A DNA stretch of 64,000 bases. It comes from Phoronis australis. Taxonomy: Eukaryota; Phoronida; Phoronidae. The position numbers and the translations under genes were made by a program. The notes below the pieces were generated by a model that did not search any database, was not told the origin of the DNA, and saw only the letters and a program-made list of their open reading frames with translations. This document shows positions 57,601-64,000 of the stretch, piece by piece. The stretch covers positions 1-64,000 of the forward strand of contig NMRA01000245.1 in the NCBI GenBank assembly GCA_002633005.1, written 5' to 3'. The number at the start of each line of letters is the position of its first letter. Position 1 is the stretch's first letter.

Positions 57601-60600
57601 TGTTATTGATTAAAAGGTTCAGTCACATGATTTGGAGTGTTTACCACAGGATGTTTCTAATCTTATGAGTCACATGACCTTTGTTCTCTTGACCCTGACC
57701 ATATTGTTCTTATATCAACAGTGCTTTGATTATTAAAGCACATGTCCTTCCTTCAGCTGTATGAGATACATATATATATATACATTACTCATGGCCATTG
57801 ACTAACTGTGTACATAACAAATACATGGACAATTATAATAAGCATGGATAGGCATGCACTGCTTTCAACAGAGTCACTATATAATACTAGTACTGGTAAT
57901 AGGTACATTATACCCCAAAAGTATTCAGACAAAATGACCCTAATTAATTCTTCATGGCAGCTGGACCGAAGCCAGATTAATTGTCAGAGTACTCCCCCCC
58001 CATGACTGAAAATGAAAGAGAATTAACTGGAAAGTTAGTAATGTGGCTAAGGCATTCTGTAATTAGAATTTGCCCCCATAATCGCTATTACCAGTTATTT
58101 CTACTGTTAACAGAATTAGCTATCATGACGTGAGAAATGGTATTTTGTTTCTTTACTTTTGTCTTGTACCGTATACTTAATGGAGCAATCCCAGTTGGTA
58201 AATGGAAATTAAAGTAATCCACTGGGGTTTTAAGTGCAGTGTCAGTTTTTCTATGGATGTTGAAAGCACCGGTAAATGAGATGTGTCTGTAAGCAGTTAG
58301 ATTTGAGTTAAAGTTTTGGATTCGTGAGAAGTGTTTTTTTGATTTGTGAGATGGCTTTGTTAACAGTTTGAGAAAGTCTGTGGTGCGTGAGATGTGTCTA
58401 AAAAGTTAGTGAAAGTCTGTGGTGTGACCCCTCCATGCCTCACACTTTTGTAGGTAAATATAAAAACTACGAAAGGGGGCTCTTTTGAAAAATAAATTTG
58501 TTTTAATATGGAATGAGAATCTGTGGCAAAGTGTAGTCATGATAAATGTTAATTTCAACAACCCGATTGTTATTAATGCACTCGCTGCAGAAGACCCCAA
58601 TAGAATACGATGTTCCTGGCGATGACCCTTTCTACTGTGACTGGAAATTGATCCAGCTTTTGCATTTACAGTGATTCTTACTATTTTGAAAATCAATTTG
58701 ATGAAAGAAATTGCAGGGGACACTGGCCCTAGCAGGGGATGCTTAACTGAAAATTCTCGAAAGCAGATTGTGGGCACAAAGCTGAGCAATTAAAATTGTT
58801 AAAAGTACTGGATGGGTGCTTAGCCGAGCAGTGGGTGCTTATTGAAAATTCCCATGTGTGGAGAGTGTGCACTTAATTGTAACTAAATTAGGGAGTGCAC
58901 ACATGAGCACATGTTGTTGTAAATATAGGTGATTATATTCACTTAGTTTTGCTAGGCATTTATCTATATCTGTGGTAATGACATGAGTCAAATGTTGATT
59001 ACTGTGGAGAAATTAATACATTTTTGTAAAACGTGAAAACGTACGAGACAGTTGTCCCAAGTAAAAACTGTTCATGAAGGAAATGTTGATGTAAACAAAG
59101 TGACATGAATATGTATGAGAAACATAAAGTCATGTTGCTGTTTTTCACACGATGGCAAAGTTATTGTTGTTTAGATCAGTCAAGTGCTTCTCAAACTGAC
59201 TCAGATGTCTTGGTGAGTGGTTTGAAATGCACCCTGAATAGCCACCTAGCTTCATTACCTGAGATCCTCTCCTGGGGTCTCAACCTTTAGGTCTGCGCCA
59301 TTAGTCCTGACGTGGGATTCTTTACCTTTAGGTCTTCATCTGAGGTTCTGACCTCTAGGTCCTCACTTGAAGTCTCAACCTTTAGGTTCTCATCTGAGGC
59401 CTTATTTAGGGCCTCATATGAGGTCCCCACCTGGGGTTACAAACCTGTAGGTCCGCACTTGATTTCCAGACCTCTGGGTCTTCATCTTAAGTCTTGGCCT
59501 TTAGGCCCTCTTTTGAGGTCCTGACCCTAAGTCTTTGCTTGAGGTCCTGACGTGTTGTGCATTAACTATTAAGAGATTGTTTTCATAGTTCTTCATGAAC
59601 TATAATCTCGACCCGATGTATGTCATTTGATTGAAATTCAAGTTAATTATTCTTTTGTTCTTTGTATTATGTAATTATGAAGACATTTACCTTTTGTTTA
59701 GCAACTTCGCGCTGAAGTGACAAGTCAGTTTGAGAACCAGTTGACAGATCTCGTGGATGACTTTGTCACAGATATGGAGAAGTTACACGGGGATGGCAAC
59801 TCAGACAGCAATGGTTCGGCGAACTACAATCCAAAAAAGATGCGCTCAGACCACCTGCCTGACAAAGTTTATGTATCGAGACGATCTCTGCTAACGTACG
59901 TATTGCAAGGGCTCAATTATGGTTCAGCTCAAATTATGCACTGTACGTGCTACAGTGAGATTGGGTAGAATTTTGGACACCTAAAAACAGCTGTCTTCCA
60001 ACTGAGTAAAAAATTTGAGACACTTTTAACTCGTCAAAAATAATTTCTGTGAACTGTACCCAGATATCAGACAATCTTAAAAAAACTTAAGTGATATCTC
60101 GCCATATTTCATTGTAGTCTTCCTTGTGGAAACATTTTCACAATTTTAGACAACACACCACTGACTGGAATTTCTTTCATTTATTTCAGAATTAACAGAC
60201 ACAACTTTTCATAGGTGGAAATTAAGTTTTCCATTTAGCACATCCGTTTTTTAATTACTCTATTAAAAACTCAAAAGCAAACACTTGCCTTGGTACCTTT
60301 TTATTTGCATGGAATCCTTGTTGAACTTTGCACACAGAGTTTCTTATAATACAGTGTCTTTATCACTTGACAAGGATTAGAAGGCTAAATAAAATAGCCA
60401 ATATACTAACTAGTAGATTCATACATCCTCTCAGTAAATGTATTCCCTATCAACTCCTCAGTCCCCAGTTGCTATAATGTGCAGGATTTAAATTGCTAAT
60501 TGACGTGTTACTGAATTAGTTCTTGCTGATGGGATCTGCATGATTTGTTTCAGGGTAAGTTCAGATCTGTGTTGAAAAGGTGTTGATATAGCCCATTACA

Positions 60601-63600
60601 TTGTATCACCATTTCCTATAGGAAAGTATTAGAAACCTCATATTTTGTCCCTACCTGTTTTTTTAGATTATCTTATCGGGGAAAAGTTGGTCAAGTTGAC
60701 AAAATAAGTTTAGGTACCAAACAAGGGACTTGGTTGTTTGCCAGGTTATAACACTTGGTGTTATCATTATGGTTGGGTTGTGTTCCAGTGACCTAAATGA
60801 TGGGGTTCAATGTCAATCTAAGCACACAAGTCCATGTTGAAGAAGTTATCAAAAATAAGCTGTGTAGTGTCGGACTACATATAACGTCATGGATATAAAC
60901 TCCACCGTAGCACATTTTAAAATATCGTGATCTATTTGAGGTTTTGTAGGACCCTCGGGTATATCCACCAAATTTGGCTAAGTTTGAAACGTCATATCTA
61001 AGAAACAATTGATTGTATTCACATTAAAGTTCCGTATATAATTCTGTATGCTCATGTCTCAAAACAAGGAAGGTGAAATCTCAAAAATGCTGCTACAGTT
61101 TCCTAAATTATCTCCTCGTTTTTGTTTTATGCAGCTTTGGAGTTTTTTTTTTCATAAAAATCAAAAGTCCTGTTTTTATGTACCCTCAAAATGCAAAATT
61201 AGAGCATTTTAAAAACAATTCCTTGCTAATAGAGTGATTTGCAGAGTTGTGCATAAAGCTTAGTGCCTGAATGTTTCATAAGAATCCAACCAACCATTTC
61301 TGAGACACCATACCAAATTTGGACATTTTTCTGGGGTCATACTTAACCTAAAGCTGACTTGAAGCAGTATCTGTTGCTTCAGTAGTCTTTCACACTGTTT
61401 TCTGTTTAACCACCCATTCTTCATTGACTTGGTTCATTAGTTTTTTATGTGTGTAAAATTGTTGTTCACCGTTTTTACTTGAATGTATTACAGAGATCTT
61501 CTTGAGATCAGTCACATCCAGACTATCTATCATATATTTGTGGCTATTCTTATCATCTTCACACTTAATACGGTCGTCAGTGACATAGTAAACAACGGCA
61601 AGTAAGTAGCCATATTTAATCACAGGCATTATTCGGTTCTTGGAGAAGCATTATCTAATGAACTTGCTCGGTATTGGCTTGTGTAGTAGTTGAGTTGTCG
61701 ATGCCAAGTTCATTAAACTCTGGGTCGTGAATGTTAATTATCTACGTATGCACCTGTGTGTTGTAGACGAGCTGTTATTACTAATGAAAAATGTGTTGCA
61801 ATGCGTGGCCAGTACTGTTGATGCATTCAACCATATGTGATATTTAGGAGTGAACTATAGCTTAGACCATCACTGGGACCATTCATGTATTATGCCGTAC
61901 AAAATTTGCCACGTTTTATCCCCCTCTGTTATCACCACGTAACCTCTAATCTATATTATCTTTGCACAATCTGTGGTCTTCAGTGTTGACCATGTTTATG
62001 ACAGTCGATTACCCAACCTTGAACCCGCATCATCCTCGTGTCGTCAATCGTCTTTTCCAAACGCCACTTACCTTCAGACTACGATGATTATGTGAAGGGA
62101 ACGTCACTGAAAATGTGTCGCTTAATGTGTTTACATCCAATGGAAAATGAATTCATATTTACATCCATGTGTCGCAATTCTAAAAGTGTATTTCTGAATC
62201 GTCTGAAATGACATATTGAGGCGTCATTAATTTATGCCGTTGAAACCATCATTTGTATTGTTTTGTGTGGTCAGGGGACATGTCGAGGTCAGGGTAGTGA
62301 CCCTGATGAAAAGTTTTGTGTATAGACAACTGATAAAGTTGAAATCATACTTGAGGTTAGAAACATAGTAATGTCTTCTTACATCCCCTAATAGTTCTTT
62401 ATTTGATTTTTAATTGCAGATGCAGTCAGTTTTGCTTGGTCAATCATATCCACACCTCTGGGTTTTCCAGTGTTCTACACAACCTGTTTTGACTCGTCAC
62501 GTGTTGAGTTTGAATTTTGGTGTGACAAGTTTGTCTTATTGCGTTGAGGTTTAAAACGTACACGAGTTTGAAGTATTGGGAGATTAGTCATTTCTTAAGC
62601 AAATTAGAACATTTTTGAATTTTTGGTTCCAAGACTTAACACACAAACTCCCCACAGTATGGACATAGACTTTTGAACACGTACATAAATTTTGCAATTC
62701 CATTCGAGTTTGAATTTTCTGTTGTGGAGAACTCTGGTTTCACCTCTGAATGTGGCCAAATTTTGAACATGTCTGGTTAATCGTACTTGGAGATTAAATC
62801 CTGCAGCATTTTTAGTTCATTTACTCTGTGTAACATAATTGACATGCCCTGTGACTTTCCTATTGATCAATGCAACTAATAATTATGATGTATTATGTTA
62901 TACAGGTTAGGTTTAGACTTTGGTCTGATGACATGGGCCTTTGGTAACCCCTCTTTTGTTATGATGCTGTGGGTCGTCATGACAATGAGCTCGCTTGTCC
63001 TCGTCTACATCCTGTTCACATTTTGGGCCCAGTACAGGCGCATTGGCTGTCAATCACCGAGTGAGTTGCTTGTTGGTCTACATAACTGTTCCAGCAAATC
63101 TAAATTCAAACGAGAAATAGCGAGTGCTTCCAACTTACTGTGTGCAAAACGGACACCTTCGGATATTCTTTATTCCCACACAGCCTGTTCCCACGTACAT
63201 TACTAGACTGGAATCATCTGCCTGAGGAATTAGTGACAGCTCAATCTTCCGAGAGCCTTTTCATCAGGCCTCAAATCGCTGCTGTTCTGATTACTTTACT
63301 CACTCCCTGTTGCCACTATGCCAGTATTGGTTACTGCAACGTAGTGGACAGATTCAGAGCTCTTTTAGTTGTTCAAGAAAACTAGATCTGTGTCAATGAA
63401 TGGTTGAAAATGTTAATTACCAAGTTTGGTCTAAACAAATTTATTTAAAACTGGTGTAGTCTATTTTTAACCAAAAAAATTGTGTCAATGTGTATTACTT
63501 TAGAAATACGTATCTGTCTGTTTCTAATGTCAGTGGCTTTTGTAGTAAGCAGTACTTCTGAATGATGTCAGGTGAAAAGAAAATGCACAAAAAGTATCTG

Positions 63601-64000
63601 CCTCCAAGTTCTTAGTCATATCTGTAAGCGTTTTCAATTTACATTGAAAAATATTTGTGAAACAAGGGCCCCTGGTTACGTGTCTGTATTGCTATCTGTC
63701 TAGGGAGGTACTTCAACATAGCAAAGGTTGTCCTCACAAGTGATGGGAGTTTTAGGTGTGAAAGTGGGGGATTGCCATCACCAGAGGGCAGTAGTAGTTG
63801 TCAGTCCTATGTGTCCACCTACCATTGGTTGATGGAAATCTCTTGCATTAACTTGTACTATATGTATCTTTGACAGGTCTGTTCGACTACGCCTGGCTGG
63901 TCGTCTATATCGTCTATCAGATACTATTTATGGTTCTTCCCCTACAAGCCGTGTTCCACTACCAGCTCCCCCCTGTGTCCACTATGATCATCATATGTGA
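54618..64000 (+). CDS. SOAT: Sterol O-acyltransferase, 5' part (six exons, cut by window end)
   Basis: SOAT/ACAT enzymes are ER membrane MBOAT acyltransferases that join long-chain acyl-CoA to cholesterol to make storage esters. Six exons splice to 238 residues. The cytosolic N-terminus (1-110) has a helical stretch with QLRAEV and LVDDFVTDM, matching the FDDFVT region of vertebrate SOAT1. Then come VSRRSLLTDLLE and HIQTIYHIF (about 102-125; human RRSLLDELLE and HIRTIYHMF), first membrane segment 124-143, second 163-187, third 203-224. The C-terminal end reads YQLPPVSTMIII (human YTLPPASRFIII). Length before the first membrane segment is close to the vertebrate one. The catalytic Asn and His of MBOAT enzymes lie beyond the window. 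SOAT1 and SOAT2 cannot be separated, since invertebrates usually have one ancestral gene. Confidence 0.94.
54768..55073 (-). other. Antisense 101-codon open frame in SOAT intron 1
   Basis: It opens MSSDDQDITTSS and contains MSPAVADIYRLTEYTKGPP and a GGLMDQK phrase, which look protein-like. It lies ~85 bp inside intron 1 on the opposite strand. I recognise no family and see no splice partners, so this could be chance, a repeat-derived frame, or an exon of an overlapping gene. Confidence 0.2.
55552..55700 (+). mobile_element. Family A MITE in SOAT intron 1
   Basis: It runs CAGGGGCGGATCCAGG to CTCTAAATCCACGGCTG. The flanks ATGTT and ATGCT agree at four of five bases. The interior matches the copy at 48664. 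Confidence 0.92.
55903..56312. mobile_element. hAT-like MITE in SOAT intron 1
   Basis: The left end AAGTGCTGTCCAAACACAG (a decayed CAGTGCTGTCC) faces the right end GTGTGTGGACGGCACTG. Internally, ACTTGCCCTAGAACAAGTTA faces GTTGCACAAGTTCTGGGGTA. The flanks AGTTTG and TAGTTGG hint at an eroded 8-bp duplication. CAGTG termini are typical of hAT elements. Non-coding. Confidence 0.75.
56844..56911 (+). CDS. SOAT: SOAT exon 2
   Basis: The acceptor TTGTTGTTATTGTAG is at 56843 and the donor CTCC|GTAAGT at 56912. The 68 bases give two codon-completing bases and 22 codons: SIKCQNEVKKHITYGQLRH, then KAS. It ends in phase 0. It is basic and probably helical, corresponding to the KKIKLTAEAEEL region of vertebrate SOAT1 by position only. 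Confidence 0.83.
57165..57420 (+). repeat. Dispersed repeat family D, copy 2 (SOAT intron 2)
   Basis: AAGATGAAATCTCAAAAATG, TTTGTTTTACGCGG, GAACGTTTCATGAGGATCCC, GCCATTTCTGAGATATG and CCAAATCTGGACA occur in the same order as in the copies at 18540 and 61060. Confidence 0.78.
57766..57785. repeat. Short (TA)n run
   Basis: ACATATATATATATACATTA in SOAT intron 2. Confidence 0.9.
58400..58800. other. Intronic stretch with an antisense 127-codon frame
   Basis: The minus-strand frame 58406-58789 is the longest N-free open frame between the LINE fragments but has no recognisable motif. It sits in SOAT intron 2 among repeats. I regard it as non-coding. Confidence 0.4.
59270..59552. repeat. Degenerate ~30-bp minisatellite in SOAT intron 2
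   Basis: About nine diverged units of the form CCTTTAGGTCTTCATCTGAGG / TCCTGAC follow each other, ~30 bases each. A 70-codon frame over it is repeat-made. It ends ~150 bp before exon 3. Confidence 0.85.
59702..59895 (+). CDS. SOAT: SOAT exon 3
   Basis: The acceptor CCTTTTGTTTAG ends at 59701 and the donor is CTAAC|GTACGT. The 194 bases encode residues 46-109, from QLRAEVTSQFENQLTDLVDD through a Gly/Ser/Asn-rich linker (GDGNSDSNGS) to DKVYVSRRSLL. They leave two bases (AC) that exon 4 completes to Thr. The VDDFVTD and RRSLL blocks are the family markers. Confidence 0.94.
60800..61020 (-). repeat. Dispersed repeat family D, inverted partial copy (SOAT intron 3)
   Basis: Read on the minus strand, AATTGTTTCTTAGATATGACG, TTTCAAACTTAGCCAAATTTGG and GGGTCCTACAAAACCTC match the end of family D (compare 18725-18795). 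It lies ~40 bp from a direct-orientation copy. Confidence 0.72.
61060..61345 (+). repeat. Dispersed repeat family D, copy 3 (SOAT intron 3)
   Basis: AAGGTGAAATCTCAAAAATG, TTTTGTTTTATGCAGCTTTGG, GAATGTTTCATAAGAATCC, ACCATTTCTGAGACACC and CCAAATTTGGACATTTTTC correspond in order to copies 1 and 2. It ends ~150 bp before exon 4. Confidence 0.8.
61494..61601 (+). CDS. SOAT: SOAT exon 4 (first membrane segment)
   Basis: The acceptor TGTATTACAG precedes it and the donor GGCAA|GTAAGT follows. The 108 bases encode DLLEISHIQTIYHIF, then VAILIIFTLNTVVSDIVNNG, with the last Lys split across the intron. The human protein has DELLEVDHIRTIYHMF followed by a membrane helix ending in DYIDEGR. Confidence 0.95.
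61602..62905 (+). other. SOAT intron 4, no repeat recognised
   Basis: 1304 bp with canonical ends. I see no element or gene inside. Confidence 0.6.
62906..63060 (+). CDS. SOAT: SOAT exon 5 (second membrane segment)
   Basis: The acceptor TTATACAG and the donor ACCGA|GTGAGT bound it. The 155 bases encode LGLDFGLMTWAFGNPSF, a hydrophobic stretch MMLWVVMTMSSLVLVYILF, and TFWAQYRRIGCQSP. They correspond to LEFSLLSYAFGKFP and the FQHWATGYSKSS turn of human SOAT1. The frame stays open for 48 codons into the following intron. Confidence 0.94.
63085..63400 (+). pseudogene. LINE C-terminal tail in SOAT intron 5
   Basis: Across a frameshift the + strand reads NCSSKSKFKREIASAS, then CKTDTFGYSLFPHSLFPRTL, LDWNHLPEELVTAQSSES. 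This is the conserved end of many CR1/L2/RTE-like elements: R-T-x-x-F-x-x-SFFPRTI-x-WN-x-LP. RT is absent, so the copy is strongly 5'-truncated and dead. It begins within about 25 bases of the exon 5 donor. Confidence 0.82.
63877..64000 (+). CDS. SOAT: SOAT exon 6 (third membrane segment), truncated by window
   Basis: The acceptor TATCTTTGACAG ends at 63876. The two first bases complete a Ser codon, then LFDYAWLVVYIVYQILF, MVLPLQAVFHYQLPPVSTM and IIIC follow, with two bases of the next codon at the window end. The human counterpart is SLFHGFLFMIFQIGVLGF to YTLPPASRFIIIFEQ. Confidence 0.94.

Noticed and set aside
58406-58789. 127-codon antisense frame in SOAT intron 2
   Set aside because: No recognisable motif and no splice partners; lies in intronic sequence.
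59312-59524. 70-codon frame before SOAT exon 3
   Set aside because: Product of the ~30-bp minisatellite.
61390-61629. 79-codon minus-strand frame
   Set aside because: Shadow of SOAT exon 4 on the opposite strand.

Overview
This window is animal genomic DNA from what looks like an invertebrate. The evidence is a multi-exon gene with GT-AG introns, animal-type non-LTR retrotransposon remains, a Penelope-like element, many short inverted-repeat elements, simple repeats and two assembly gaps. Base composition is AT-rich and no bacterial-style operon is visible. The phylum cannot be fixed from the sequence; a marine invertebrate is a guess from the repeat content, not a demonstrated fact.

The one host gene I can support is at the right end on the + strand: the 5' part of a sterol O-acyltransferase (SOAT/ACAT, MBOAT family). 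Six exons (54618-54684, 56844-56911, 59702-59895, 61494-61601, 62906-63060, 63877 to the window end) join without a frame break to give the first 238 residues. These cover the cytosolic N-terminus and the first three hydrophobic segments. The catalytic part lies beyond the window.

The other ~54 kb is an accumulation of mobile-element remains with no convincing host gene. Five 5'-truncated, decayed LINE fragments lie at about 8.2-9.2, 28.4-29.2, 41.6-43.2, 53.6-54.35 and 63.1-63.4 kb, plus a possible LINE tail at 25.5 kb. A Penelope-like element with a GIY-YIG endonuclease lies at 11.05-13.1 kb as two inverted copies, each with a tRNA-Leu-like block. A THAP-like pseudogene lies at 33.9-34.2 kb and a P2X7-C-terminus-like fragment at 50.2-50.4 kb, just before an element with ~160-bp inverted arms (50.77-51.53 kb).

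Short non-autonomous DNA elements are abundant and fall into several families recognisable by comparing copies inside the window. Family A ends in CAGGGGCGGATCC-like repeats and family B in CATGCG-GCACCC-like repeats; both have 5-bp target duplications. A TTAAAG-ended set lies between TTAA sites. Others start CGTTCAGTAACG or TACCGTAAACCTTC, or have GTCCACAC-like or AGTTGCATAAA ends. Several are nested, so relative ages can be read. The SOAT introns carry the same repeat classes.
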